Origin: Citrifermentans bremense R1
GTDB lineage: Bacteria > Desulfobacterota > Desulfuromonadia > Geobacterales > Geobacteraceae
Direction of reading: 5' to 3'
Length of the DNA stretch: 64,000 bases
NCBI RefSeq assembly: GCF_000426865.1
Contig: NZ_AUGE01000005.1
Coordinates: 1 to 64,000 of the forward strand
Both the position numbers and the translations under genes were made by a program. The notes below the pieces were generated by a model. It searched no databases and was not told the origin of the DNA. It worked only from the letters and a program-made list of their open reading frames with translations. Position 1 is the stretch's first letter, and the number at the start of each line of letters is the position of its first letter. Positions 7,249 to 16,231 of the stretch are shown piece by piece.

Positions 7249-8289
7249 TTACAAAAGGTGCTGGATGGTTTCCCGCTTCTCGATCAGGTAGAAGTCGAGG
7301 GTCTCTTTCAACGCGTCATCCACAGTGGTGCGCGGCTCCCACCCCAGTCGTGCCTTGGCGTTTTTCACGGAAGGGACCCTGTTCAGCATGTCCTGGTACC
7401 CCTTTCCGTAGTATTGCGCGGAGCTGACCTCGATGATGGGGCAGGCCTGCGCCTTCTCCCGGTATTCGGGGTACTGCTGTACCATGGCGACAAGCTTATG
7501 GGCAAGTTCCTTTACCGACAGGTCGTTGTCGGGGTTGCCGATATTGAAGATCCCGGAATCGGCGCAGCCGTCACGATTCTCTATGATCCGCATCAGGCAG
7601 TCAATACCGTCCTCGAGAAAGGTGAAGGAGCGGCGCTGCTCTCCGCCGTCCACGAGCTGGATCGGTTCGCCGGCCAGGATGTTGTAGAGGAACTGGGTCA
7701 GGACGCGGGAACTCCCCTCCTTCGCGGTGCTGATCGAGTCCAGCTTCGGGCCGATCCAGTTGAAGGGGCGGAACAGGGTGTAGCGCAGCCCCTCATGGGC
7801 GCCGTAGGCATAAATGACCCGGTCCAGCATCTGCTTGGCGCAGGAGTAGATCCAGCGCTCCTTGTTGATCGGGCCCAGCATGAGCGGCGAGTTCTCCTCG
7901 TCGAACTCGCGATCGGGGCTCATCCCGTAGACCTCCGAGGTGGAGGGGAAGATGATCCGCTTGTTGTACTTGGCGCAGAGGCGAATGATCTTGAGGTTCT
8001 CCTCGAAGTCGAGTTCGAAGACGCGCAGCGGGTCCTTGACGTAGGTGATGGGGGTGGCGATGGCAACCAGCGGCAGCACCACGTCGCATTTCTTGATGTT
8101 GTACTCGATCCATTCCTTGTTGATGGTGATGTCGCCTTCCAGGAAGTGAAAGCGGGGATTGCCGATGGAACGCTCCAGCTTATCGCTGGCCATGTCGAGG
8201 CCGTAGACCTCCCAGTCAGTGGTGGTCAGGATGCGGTGGGTGAGGGCGTTGCCGATGAAGCCGTTAACTCCGAGAATTAATACTTTCAC
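7249..8289 (-). CDS. UDP-glucuronic acid oxidative decarboxylase (ArnA C-terminal-type, stand-alone)
   Basis: An extended short-chain dehydrogenase of 346 residues starting at GTG 8289 (AAAGGAG upstream). The NAD-binding GVNGFIG (7-13), STSEVYG, and the active-site Tyr-x3-Lys in YSCAK are visible, and WIYSCAKQMLDRVIYAYG is typical of the ArnA dehydrogenase domain. It would convert UDP-glucuronate to UDP-4-keto-pentose, the first committed Ara4N step. In E. coli this domain is fused to the formyltransferase. Here the two are separate genes split by arnB and arnC. The longer ATG frame upstream has no ribosome-binding site and was not used. Confidence 0.9.
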   Translation of the reverse strand: MKVLILGVNGFIGNALTHRILTTTDWEVYGLDMASDKLERSIGNPRFHFLEGDITINKEWIEYNIKKCDVVLPLVAIATPITYVKDPLRVFELDFEENLKIIRLCAKYNKRIIFPSTSEVYGMSPDREFDEENSPLMLGPINKERWIYSCAKQMLDRVIYAYGAHEGLRYTLFRPFNWIGPKLDSISTAKEGSSRVLTQFLYNILAGEPIQLVDGGEQRRSFTFLEDGIDCLMRIIENRDGCADSGIFNIGNPDNDLSVKELAHKLVAMVQQYPEYREKAQACPIIEVSSAQYYGKGYQDMLNRVPSVKNAKARLGWEPRTTVDDALKETLDFYLIEKRETIQHLL

Positions 8290-8350
8290 TTGTTTCTCCT
8301 TTGCTGCTGATAACGCTTCGGCTGCGGAAAGCGAGCCGGAGCAAGAATGT

Positions 8351-10012
8351 TTATCTGTTGGTGACAAGGTAGTGTTTGGAACTCTGCCACAGGACGCGCG
8401 GCGGAATGGCGGAGCCGACTTTAAGTTCCCCCAGGGTTTCCCGCAGAATCATGGCGTACACCGGCTTGGGCCCGTTCCAGAGCGCGAGGAACCCTGGGCG
8501 CTCCAAAAACCAGGCGGACTGGTCGCCTATCTTGCTGCCGAATTCGATCTCGCCGGCACCGTCGAAGATCGCTACGCGCCGCCCCGCGTAGAAGGAGAGC
8601 CCCTGACGCAGCCCCTGGCTCACGAGCACCGCGTCCGGGCCGGCGAGCCGTTTGACTATTTCGCCCGGCTCACGGTACGACTTGCGCTCCGAGAAGAGCG
8701 GGAAGACGAATTGGGGCACGGCCAGGAAGAGGAGGATCGAGCCAAGAACCAGGCCGCCGAAGAGCAGGCGCGGGTCCCGGCGCCTGGCCGCTGCGAGGGC
8801 GACGATCCCCTGCGCGAGGAATATGGCACCGATGACGCCCCCCCCGACGGGAGTCACGAGTGGCCTGTGCGCCGCCAAAGGGTACAAGACGGCGCCGCAG
8901 CCCAAAAGGATGAGGACGCAACCGAAGGCGAGCGCGGGGCGGCGCAGCGGACGGAACTCCCCGTTCAAGGCCTTGTCGAACAGCGCGCCGATGAGTATGG
9001 CGAGGGCCGGGTAGACCGGCAGGATGTAGGCCGGCAGCTTCGAGTTCGACTTCGAAAAAAACACAAAGATGATGATCGCCCACAGCGCGAGGTATAGGCG
9101 CGCCTCTCCGCCGGGGAGGGTGCGCTCGCGCCAGAAGCCGCGCAACGCCGCCGGGATGAAGAAGGACCAAGGGATCATGAAGCCGAAGAGGATGGGTATG
9201 AAGTACCAAAACGGCTGGTAACGGTGGTGCACCGTGGTCAGGAAGCGCTCGAAATGCTCGTGAATGAAGAAGAACTGGAAGAACTCCGGGTTGTCCCGGC
9301 ACACCAGCACGAACCAGGGGGCCGCGACCGCGAAAAACAGGATCAGCCCGGTGACCAGGCGCATCTCTTTCAGGATCCGCCAGCGGCGTGTGAGCACGAT
9401 ATGCCAGAAGATCACCGCGCCGGGAAGGACCATGCCGATGAGCCCTTTGGCGAGGACCGCCAGGGCGGCGAAGAGGTAAAAAAGGTAATAGTAGCCGGCT
9501 CTGGGCTGCTCGGCGTCCCGGGCGGCCAGTATGTAGCTCCCAAGCGCCGCCGTCATGGTGAAGGTGAGCGGGATGTCGGTGATGTTCATCCGGCTCTGGA
9601 TGAGGAAGCCAGTGCAGCATCCGAGGACCATGGCGCTCAGCAGGCCGATGCGGCGCCCGAAGAGTTCGCGCCCCAGGTGGTAGCTGAACAGCACCGTGCC
9701 GAGGCCGCTCAACGCGCAGGCGAGTCGGGCAGAAAATTCGCCGATGCCGAACATGGAGAAGGATAGAGCGTTCAACCAGTATAGAAGCACCGGCTTTTCG
9801 AAATATTTGACGTAGTTGAGCAGCGGAGTGATCAGGTCGCCGCGTTCCAGCATCTCGCGGGGGATCTCTGCGTAGCGGGTTTCGTCGGGGTCGATGAGCG
9901 GGAAGTGGCCCAGAAACTGAAGAAAGAGCAGCCCAAATACGAGGGTCAGTATCAGGAGATCGCGTCGGCGCGATTCATCTGGCCGGATGCGGTCGTACAG
10001 CGGAATCTGCAT
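8351..10012 (-). CDS. arnT: lipid A Ara4N transferase, GT83 family
   Basis: A 553-residue polytopic membrane protein. The N-terminal periplasmic motif DPDETRYAEIPREML with GDLITPLLN, and YFEKPVLLYWL just after, identify the ArnT/PMT-like glycosyltransferases. About a dozen hydrophobic segments follow and a soluble C-terminal domain closes the protein. It transfers Ara4N from undecaprenyl phosphate to lipid A on the periplasmic side, lowering negative charge and giving resistance to cationic peptides. ATG at 10012 was chosen over an upstream frame start because of GGAG 8 bases before it. It heads the arn cluster, 61 bases before the dehydrogenase gene. A related GT83 enzyme with another substrate remains possible. 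Confidence 0.85.
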   Translation of the reverse strand: MQIPLYDRIRPDESRRRDLLILTLVFGLLFLQFLGHFPLIDPDETRYAEIPREMLERGDLITPLLNYVKYFEKPVLLYWLNALSFSMFGIGEFSARLACALSGLGTVLFSYHLGRELFGRRIGLLSAMVLGCCTGFLIQSRMNITDIPLTFTMTAALGSYILAARDAEQPRAGYYYLFYLFAALAVLAKGLIGMVLPGAVIFWHIVLTRRWRILKEMRLVTGLILFFAVAAPWFVLVCRDNPEFFQFFFIHEHFERFLTTVHHRYQPFWYFIPILFGFMIPWSFFIPAALRGFWRERTLPGGEARLYLALWAIIIFVFFSKSNSKLPAYILPVYPALAILIGALFDKALNGEFRPLRRPALAFGCVLILLGCGAVLYPLAAHRPLVTPVGGGVIGAIFLAQGIVALAAARRRDPRLLFGGLVLGSILLFLAVPQFVFPLFSERKSYREPGEIVKRLAGPDAVLVSQGLRQGLSFYAGRRVAIFDGAGEIEFGSKIGDQSAWFLERPGFLALWNGPKPVYAMILRETLGELKVGSAIPPRVLWQSSKHYLVTNR

Positions 10013-10077
10013 TGGTGTGACTCCAGAGATCGAGTAGTTCGCAGTGCCGGCATACGACAGCCCCGGGTGCAGCGGCC

Positions 10078-10106
10078 AATATAGGGGATGCTGCATTGCA
10101 TGGAAA
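10078..10106 (-). promoter_or_regulatory. candidate promoter of the arn cluster
   Basis: On the minus strand TTTCCA (10106-10101) is followed after 17 bases by TATATT (10083-10078), about 65 bases before arnT. The -35 matches the consensus at four of six positions. No PmrA-type box (CTTAA repeats) was seen. Confidence 0.35.
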
Positions 10107-10176
10107 TGACACACACATTACATTGCTGTCATTTAACTACATTTTATTTCCCATCGTCTGTCAGAGGAGGCCTTCG

Positions 10177-10545
10177 TCACCAGGCATAGAGAACGATCAT
10201 CTGGATTTCAGGTTCTCCATCGTCATCAACCATAGTCTTTGCGGCAGCACTCAGAGAGAGCCCGTTTCGCTCCATCCACGAATTGAACTCGGTTACGGGA
10301 TAAGCGAGCCCCGTTTGTTCCTTCCCTATTCGGTAGAGGGTGTCCGTGTCAATACCGATCTCGCGGTCGCCCCACTCGATCCTGTGTCCCCATTCCTCAA
10401 CTGTGACACCGACCAAAAAGGCAGGACCCCAATTTCGTACCCCGGAGACTCCAAATATTCGGCCAGTTCAACTGCGCTATGCTTGCCGGCGCGCCAAAAT
10501 ATGGTTACTCTCGCCGGCGCCTCGGCGGCAATTACAGGCAGCAAC
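10177..10545 (-). pseudogene. frameshifted, truncated copy of the DUF2442/HTH gene
   Basis: The minus strand encodes [20 protein letters not shown] and [12 protein letters not shown] in one frame. It then continues in another frame as [20 protein letters not shown] and further to SLSAAAK. Both parts align with the intact protein at 1480-1923, and the DNA is closely similar over some 270 bases. After SLSAAAK the C-terminus is unrelated, so the HTH is lost. One frameshift plus the 3' replacement mark a dead copy. No DUF4160 partner is seen beside it. Confidence 0.8.
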
Positions 10546-10607
10546 GCTGCAGAGAGGAATACTTTACCGCTGTCTTTTTGCCGGGGGATCTGGTAGTATC
10601 ACTTCGC

Positions 10608-11081
10608 ATGGGCGAGAAGCTGATCTGCAACAACAAGAAGGCCTTCCACGATTACTTCATCGAGGAGCGTTACGAGGCAGGGATGGTGCTGCAGGGGACA
10701 GAGGTAAAGTCCCTGCGTAACGGCAAGGCCAATCTGAACGACTCCTTCGCCATGGTGAAGAACGGCGAAGCCTTCCTGCACAACTTCCACATCAACCCCT
10801 ACGACTTTGGGAACCGGGAGAATCACGATCCGGACAGGATGAGGAAGCTTTTGTTGCACAAGAAAGAGATCGTCAAGCTTTTTGCCAAGATACGCGAGCA
10901 GGGGTACACCCTGATACCCTTGAGGGTTTACTTCAAAGACGGCAAAGTAAAAGCCGAGTTGGGGTTAGCCAAAGGCAAGAAGAACTACGACAAGCGTGAA
11001 GTCATGAAAGAAAAAGACATGAAGCGTGACATAGCCCAGGGGCTGAAAGACAGAAACAGAGGTGCTAGAGACAGGGATTGA
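10608..11081 (+). CDS. smpB: SsrA-binding protein
   Basis: A 157-residue protein with the SmpB signature: [34 protein letters not shown], and the basic C-terminal tail ([16 protein letters not shown]...) that mimics the tRNA anticodon arm in the decoding site. It binds tmRNA and delivers it to stalled ribosomes. The start at 10608 agrees with family length and has a GGGGGAT site upstream. An earlier in-frame start would add residues from the dead upstream gene. The tmRNA gene follows after 93 bases, so both parts of trans-translation are together. Confidence 0.95.
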   Translation: MGEKLICNNKKAFHDYFIEERYEAGMVLQGTEVKSLRNGKANLNDSFAMVKNGEAFLHNFHINPYDFGNRENHDPDRMRKLLLHKKEIVKLFAKIREQGYTLIPLRVYFKDGKVKAELGLAKGKKNYDKREVMKEKDMKRDIAQGLKDRNRGARDRD

Positions 11082-11174
11082 CGGCCGGAGAGCAGACTGG
11101 AGCCGTAGCGAGATGTGGAACGCAAGGCGACAAAAGCAGACGAACGTAGAACGCTGAACGTTTTTAGATTTTAA

Positions 11175-11526
11175 GGGGGTGTAAAGGTTTCGACGGGGGT
11201 AATAAGCAAAGGTTGCATGCCGAGGTCCGGGTGGCTCGTTAAACAATCCGGGACGCATTTAAGCGCCGACAATTACGATTACGCTTTAGCAGCTTAATAA
11301 CCTGCTAACGTTCTACCTGCCTTCTCCCACGGGGGAGGATAGAACGTCATTCAGTGGGATAGTTTCAGGGAGAGTCCGTGGCCCTGCGGCGAAATCAAGC
11401 GGAATCGCCGATCAGTAATCCCGGCCTGTGGAGTTCTGAGAGGTTAAATTAAAAACAGGTATAAGCATGTAGACGCCTTTTGTGTACGACTTTCGGACGC
11501 GGGTTCGATTCCCGCCACCTCCACCA
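11175..11526 (+). ncRNA. ssrA: transfer-messenger RNA (one-piece)
   Basis: The 5' end GGGGGTG pairs with CACCTCC near the 3' end, which closes with ACCA at 11526. The 3' part has the T-arm GGTTCGATTCC, and the 5' part has the tmRNA hallmark GTAAAGGTTTCGACGGGGG. The tag frame starts with GCC at 11265 and reads ADNYDYALAA before TAA at 11295-11297, so the degradation tag ends in the usual ALAA. The RNA rescues stalled ribosomes together with SmpB. The length of 352 bases is normal. Confidence 0.97.
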
Positions 11527-11535
11527 ACCTTCGCC

Positions 11536-11583
11536 AAGGCTTCGGTTGGCTCCGCCAGGAGTCGATCGAAGCCTTTGTTTTTT
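11536..11583 (+). terminator. rho-independent terminator after ssrA
   Basis: AAGGCTTCG (11536-11544) pairs with CGAAGCCTT (11567-11575), followed by TGTTTTTT. It lies 10 bases after the tmRNA 3' end. Confidence 0.75.
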
Positions 11584-11908
11584 GGCGAAGGTTGTCCACC
11601 GAAGCAGTTCACCGAAGTGTAACGAAGGTGGACGTTTTGCGAAGGCGGACACTTCCCTTTCAGGAAAAAAATAGCTTCGTCAAGGCTCCGGCCTGGCCTT
11701 CAGGAACAAACGCTTTATGTGAAAATACCCGCCCTTCGACCCTCGGCAATACCCACTTGATAACACTTCCGGCGGCAGCTATCCAGCGCCCTTTCCATTG
11801 CCCCCCCCTTCAGAAAATAGATTCGTCCCGTTGCTGAATAACCTGCGATGCCCACTGGGACCTAATTCCCAGCCGCAAGATCACTTATCCCCTGGGGAAT
11901 TTCGAAGC

Positions 11909-11945
11909 TTGACATCGCTTTTTTAAATGTGTACCGTACAGTACA
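11909..11945 (+). promoter_or_regulatory. efflux operon promoter with overlapping palindromic operator
   Basis: TTGACA (11909-11914), a 17-base spacer and TACCGT (11932-11937) form a sigma70-type promoter. TGTACCGTACAGTACA at 11930-11945 is a palindrome in seven of eight base pairs and covers the -10 element, so a bound repressor would block RNA polymerase. The TetR-family gene at 17168 is the obvious candidate for the binder, but this is inferred. Confidence 0.6.
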
Positions 11946-11977
11946 GTTTGCAATCATGAAAGTGGGAGAGCTTATAG

Positions 11978-13432
11978 ATGAACCTTCAATTCCTGCCGTC
12001 CTCTTCACCTCCAAAGCTGTTCCTTGTCACACTCGCTTCGCTCTTGTTGGCCGGTCTTGGTGGTTGCGCCATCCTTCCTGAAACCGGCCCTCTCAGCCGG
12101 ATGAAAACCGCGACTGATTATCATACTGCAGCCTCTTTTACCGCGCCTCTCACTAACTGGCCTAAGGAGCGTTGGTGGGAGTCATATGGCGACGCGCAGC
12201 TTGTCGCGCTGGTGGACGAGGCCCTGCGCGATGCGCCTGATTTGGCTGCGGCGGCAGCACGTTTGCGCCGAGCCGAAGCCTATCTCAAGGTGTCCAGATC
12301 CGCACTTATGCCGCAAGTAAATGCGACCGCTGCGGTTACGGAGCAGAAGTTGAGCTACAACTACCTGACACCGCGTTCAGCGACACCCGACGGTTGGCAG
12401 GATTACGGAGTAGCCAGCATCAACCTGAATTGGGAGCTCGATTTTTGGGGCAAAAACCGCGCTGGGCTGGCGGCGGCTACCTCCCAGTTGGAGGCGAGTC
12501 GAGCCGAGGCAGCGCTGGTACGGTTGAACATCGCGGCAGCCATTGCCATGAACTATTCGGAACTAGCGAGGCTTTATGCTTTGCGCGACACTGCCGTCCG
12601 CACGGTGGATATCCGCAGCAAGACGGTCCAGCTTTTCGCGGAGCGCTTTGCCAACGGCATGGAAACCCTGGGTAGCGTCAGTGAGGCGAAAGCCAGACTG
12701 GCCGGAGCCCAGAGCGAACTACTCTCCATTGACGAGCAGATCGGCCTGACCTGCAACCGCTTGGCCTCGCTGGCAGGGGCGGGGCCGGACCGTGCGCTTA
12801 CCATAAAGCGCCCGACGGTCAATCTGAGCGGGAGTTTCGGGTTGCCTGCGGAACTTGCGGTGAAACTGCTGGGGCGGCGCCCCGAAGTGATCATGGCGCG
12901 ACTCATGGTCGAAGCGCAGAGGCACCGTATCGACCAGAAGAAGGCGGAGTTCTATCCCGACGTGAACCTCGTCGCCTTCATTGGGGTACAGTCGCTGGGG
13001 CTCGACATGCTGACCAGGGGGGGATCGGATATCGGGGGGATCGGGCCGGCCGTTTCGCTCCCCATCTTCACCGCCGGCCGCCTGCAAGGCGAGCTTCGCG
13101 AAAGATCGGCGGCCTACGACGAGATGGTCGCCAATTACAACGCTGCGGTGACTCACGCCCTGGAAGACGTCGCCAACACCGCGCTCAGTATAAAGGCACT
13201 GGCAGGACAACTGGGGAAAGGTAAGGAGGCTGTCACGGAAGCGTCCGAGGCGCACCGGGTCGCGCGCAATCGCTACGAGGGAGGGCTCGCCAACTTCATC
13301 GAAGTCTTGTACGCGGAGGACATCCTGCTGAACACCCAGCGTGCCCTCACCAGTCTCGAATCGAGGGCACTGATACTGGACGTCACGCTGCAGCGCGCCC
13401 TCGGCGGCGGCTACCACTACAACCATATCTAG
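11978..13432 (+). CDS. outer-membrane efflux lipoprotein, NodT/OprM family
   Basis: A 484-residue TolC-superfamily protein. The signal ends in a lipobox LAGLGGC with Cys30 as the lipid-bearing residue, as in OprM and NodT proteins. Two internally similar halves with long helices (for example WKERWWESYGD-like start, LNWELDFWGKNRAGL at about 150-165, and RNRYEGGLANFIEVL near the end) match the family. It forms the outer-membrane channel of a tripartite pump. GGGAG precedes the ATG at 11978. It is the first gene of an operon with an EmrA-like adaptor (19 bases on) and an EmrB-like transporter. Confidence 0.92.
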   Translation: MNLQFLPSSSPPKLFLVTLASLLLAGLGGCAILPETGPLSRMKTATDYHTAASFTAPLTNWPKERWWESYGDAQLVALVDEALRDAPDLAAAAARLRRAEAYLKVSRSALMPQVNATAAVTEQKLSYNYLTPRSATPDGWQDYGVASINLNWELDFWGKNRAGLAAATSQLEASRAEAALVRLNIAAAIAMNYSELARLYALRDTAVRTVDIRSKTVQLFAERFANGMETLGSVSEAKARLAGAQSELLSIDEQIGLTCNRLASLAGAGPDRALTIKRPTVNLSGSFGLPAELAVKLLGRRPEVIMARLMVEAQRHRIDQKKAEFYPDVNLVAFIGVQSLGLDMLTRGGSDIGGIGPAVSLPIFTAGRLQGELRERSAAYDEMVANYNAAVTHALEDVANTALSIKALAGQLGKGKEAVTEASEAHRVARNRYEGGLANFIEVLYAEDILLNTQRALTSLESRALILDVTLQRALGGGYHYNHI

Positions 13433-13450
13433 AAAGAAAAGGATGCGAAG

Positions 13451-14584
13451 ATGCCTGAGACTACCAAAACGATTCCTACCGACGTAAGCAAAACCAATCG
13501 CCGCAAGAAATTGCTCATCACCCTCGCGGCAGTCGTTGCCATCTCAGCCGTAAGCGCGTCGGCCTACGGGCTTTTGTACGGCTCCCACTTTGTCGCTACC
13601 GACAATGCCTATGCCGCAGTCGAGGTTGCCCAGGTGACACCATCGGTCGGCGGAACCATCAGCGAGGTGCTGGTCACCGACACCCAGGCGGTAAAGAAAG
13701 GGGACGTTCTCGTCAGGATAGACCAGACCGACGCGAGGCTTGCTCTCGCACAGGCTGAAGCAGACCTCGGCCGGGCGACCAGGCGTGTTAAGGGATTCCT
13801 CGCCAACGACAGCAGCCTCAACGCCCAGATTGCGGCCAGGGACGCCGATCTGAAACGTGCAGACGCCCAGTTGCGATCGGCTGAAGCGGATTTCGAGCGG
13901 GCGCAGATCGACCTCAAACGCCGCGAAAAGTTGTCGGCATCCGGCTCGGTATCGGGTGATGAACTTACCCGCGCCCAGAATGCCTATGCCGCCGCCAAAG
14001 CCAACATGGACGCGACTCATGCAGCCATTGCCCAAGCCAAGGCGAACAGCAACACCGCGATCAGTTCCCGCGAGGCAAACGCCGTGCTCATTGCCGGCAC
14101 GACCGTGGATACCAACCCTGAAGTCGCGCTGGCTCGCGCCCGGCGTGACCAAGCGGCAGTCGATCTGGAACGGACCGTGATGCGGGCGCCGGTCGATGGC
14201 ATCGTCGCCAAACGCCAGGTACAGGTAGGCCAGCGCGTACCGGCCGGCATGCCGTTGTTGGCTATCGTTCCCGTCCAGCAAATGCATGTCGATGCGAACT
14301 TCAAGGAAGTGCAGCTCAAGAAGGTCCGTGTCGGCCAGCCGGTAACGCTCCGCGCGGACATCTATGGGAAGTCGGTGGTCTATCACGGCACCGTCGAGGG
14401 CTTTTCGGGCGGGTCGGGATCGGCTTTCTCAGCCATACCGGCACAAAACGCCACAGGCAACTGGATCAAGGTCGTGCAGCGCCTGCCGGTACGCGTCAAG
14501 CTAGACCCGGCTGAACTGCAGAAGAACCCGCTCAAGGTCGGTCTCTCCATGAGTGCGGAAATAGATACTCGCGGCAAGAACTAA
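13451..14584 (+). CDS. emrA: EmrA-type membrane fusion protein (efflux adaptor)
   Basis: A 377-residue HlyD-family adaptor. It has a cytoplasmic basic N-terminus, one membrane segment (about residues 24-44), the half-lipoyl motif VGGTISEVLVTDTQAVKKGDVL, then a long coiled coil rich in Ala/Gln/Arg (about 95-210). A second lipoyl part follows (VMRAPVDGIVAKRQVQVGQ), then a beta-barrel domain. It bridges the inner-membrane EmrB-like pump to the outer-membrane channel. Spacing to both neighbours is under 20 bases, so they form one operon. Confidence 0.9.
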   Translation: MPETTKTIPTDVSKTNRRKKLLITLAAVVAISAVSASAYGLLYGSHFVATDNAYAAVEVAQVTPSVGGTISEVLVTDTQAVKKGDVLVRIDQTDARLALAQAEADLGRATRRVKGFLANDSSLNAQIAARDADLKRADAQLRSAEADFERAQIDLKRREKLSASGSVSGDELTRAQNAYAAAKANMDATHAAIAQAKANSNTAISSREANAVLIAGTTVDTNPEVALARARRDQAAVDLERTVMRAPVDGIVAKRQVQVGQRVPAGMPLLAIVPVQQMHVDANFKEVQLKKVRVGQPVTLRADIYGKSVVYHGTVEGFSGGSGSAFSAIPAQNATGNWIKVVQRLPVRVKLDPAELQKNPLKVGLSMSAEIDTRGKN

Positions 14585-14599
14585 GCGGAGACAGCCAAT

Positions 14600-16153
14600 A
14601 TGACTGAAGCCTCACTATCCGGAACTGGCGCTCACAGCGATGCTCCGCTTTCCGGCGGCATGCTCTGGCTGGCAGCGATCATCCTTGCTGCGGCCAACTT
14701 CATCGCAGTTCTCAACATGACCATTGCCAACGTCGCGGTGCCGAACATCGCCGGAAGCCTGGGGGCGACGGTGAGCCAGGGAACCTGGGTCATTACCTCC
14801 TACGCCGTCGGCGAAGCTATCACCGTACCGTTAACTGGATGGCTGTCTGCCCGTTATGGAGCCGTGCGGGTTTTCGTCTGGGCGATGGTTTTTTTTGGCG
14901 TATTTTCCGCGGTATCGGGGCTGGCCAACTCGCTTGGGTTGCTGGTTGTCGCCCGCATCTTCCAGGGCTTCTCCGGCGGACCGTTGATGCCGTTGTCGCA
15001 AACCTTGCTGATGCGTATCTTCCCCAAGGAAAAAACAGCTGCCGCGATCGGGTTGTGGTCGATGACGACACTCATAGCGCCCGTGCTGGGCCCCATTCTC
15101 GGCGGTTATTTCTGCGACGAGTTCAGCTGGTCGTGGATTTTCTTCATCAACCTCCCCATTGCCTTCGCGGGAGGTTTCTTCGCCTGGCAATTGTTGAAAC
15201 GATACAGTGAGCCCTTGCTGCGCAACCCCATCGACCGCGTCGGGCTGACCCTGCTCATCGTCTGGGTCGCGTCGCTGCAGCTCATGCTGGATGAAGGAAA
15301 AGACCTCGACTGGTTTGCCTCCGACAAGATCGTCACCCTGGCCATCATAGCGGCCATCGCCTTTGCTGCCTTCATCATCTGGGAACTCCACGAGGAGCAT
15401 CCGGTGGTCGACCTCAAGGTCTTCCGCCATCGTGGATTTACCGCCTGCGTGCTGACCATAAGCCTCGCCTTCGCGGCCTTCTTCGCGGTTAGCGTGTTGA
15501 CGCCGCTCTGGCTGCAGAATTTCATGGGGTACACCGCCACGCAAGCGGGCCTCGCTACCGCAGGTACCGGGCTTGCCGCCTTCTTCGTCGCCCCGCTGGT
15601 CGCACAGTTGACCACCAAGGTCGACGCCAGGAAACTCGTTTTTGGCGGCGTCATCTGGCTGGGGGTCGATACCCTCTGGCGCACCGTGGCCAATACCGAC
15701 ATGACCTTCTGGAACATAGCAGTGCCGCTGGTTTTTTTGGGGTTCGGCCTCCCCTTCTTCTTCATTCCCACCACAGGATTGGCGCTCGCCAGCGTTGAAG
15801 AGCATGAAATGGACTCCGCTGCCGGCCTGATGAACTTCCTGCGCACACTCTCCGGCGCCTTTGCCACATCGTGCGTGACTACCGCGTGGGCCAACCAGAT
15901 CACTCGCAACCATGCCGAACTGGTGGGGCTTACCGACGCTGACCAAAGCGTGAGAGCGATGTTGGAAAACTCGGCTGCACCACCTGATGCGGTGAATCAG
16001 GTCATCGACTACATGGTCACGGGCCAAAGTGTCATGCTGGCAACGAACCAGCTGATGTGGGCTATCGGCATAGCTTTCTTAGTAGCAGCCTCTGTCATCT
16101 GGCTCGCGCCAAGGCCCACCCGCGTCGTGGACCCCTCGGCTGGCGGGCACTGA
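14600..16153 (+). CDS. emrB: EmrB-type MFS drug efflux transporter (DHA2, 14 TM)
   Basis: The 517-residue protein has some 14 hydrophobic segments. It shows the DHA2 markers: LNMTIANVAVPNIAGSLG in TM1, the loop GWLSARYGAVRVF after TM2 and the antiporter motif C region GPILGGYFCDEFSWSWIFFINLP. It would export hydrophobic toxicants by proton antiport across the inner membrane, through the EmrA-like adaptor and NodT-type channel encoded upstream. The substrate cannot be predicted from sequence. Confidence 0.92.
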   Translation: MTEASLSGTGAHSDAPLSGGMLWLAAIILAAANFIAVLNMTIANVAVPNIAGSLGATVSQGTWVITSYAVGEAITVPLTGWLSARYGAVRVFVWAMVFFGVFSAVSGLANSLGLLVVARIFQGFSGGPLMPLSQTLLMRIFPKEKTAAAIGLWSMTTLIAPVLGPILGGYFCDEFSWSWIFFINLPIAFAGGFFAWQLLKRYSEPLLRNPIDRVGLTLLIVWVASLQLMLDEGKDLDWFASDKIVTLAIIAAIAFAAFIIWELHEEHPVVDLKVFRHRGFTACVLTISLAFAAFFAVSVLTPLWLQNFMGYTATQAGLATAGTGLAAFFVAPLVAQLTTKVDARKLVFGGVIWLGVDTLWRTVANTDMTFWNIAVPLVFLGFGLPFFFIPTTGLALASVEEHEMDSAAGLMNFLRTLSGAFATSCVTTAWANQITRNHAELVGLTDADQSVRAMLENSAAPPDAVNQVIDYMVTGQSVMLATNQLMWAIGIAFLVAASVIWLAPRPTRVVDPSAGGH

Positions 16154-16231
16154 CCATTGAAGCTTGAAGCTTGATGTTTTTTTCCATGACGCCTTGGCTC
16201 TTGCCGGGCGATCACCGACAGGAGGATTTCG

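Larger units (their letters stand above)
11527..11977. other. intergenic stretch between ssrA and the efflux operon
   Basis: It holds the ssrA terminator, a REP-like palindrome (11594-11633: GTCCACC...GGTGGAC) and the efflux promoter near 11910. Nothing gene-like is seen between 11640 and 11900. Confidence 0.6.
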
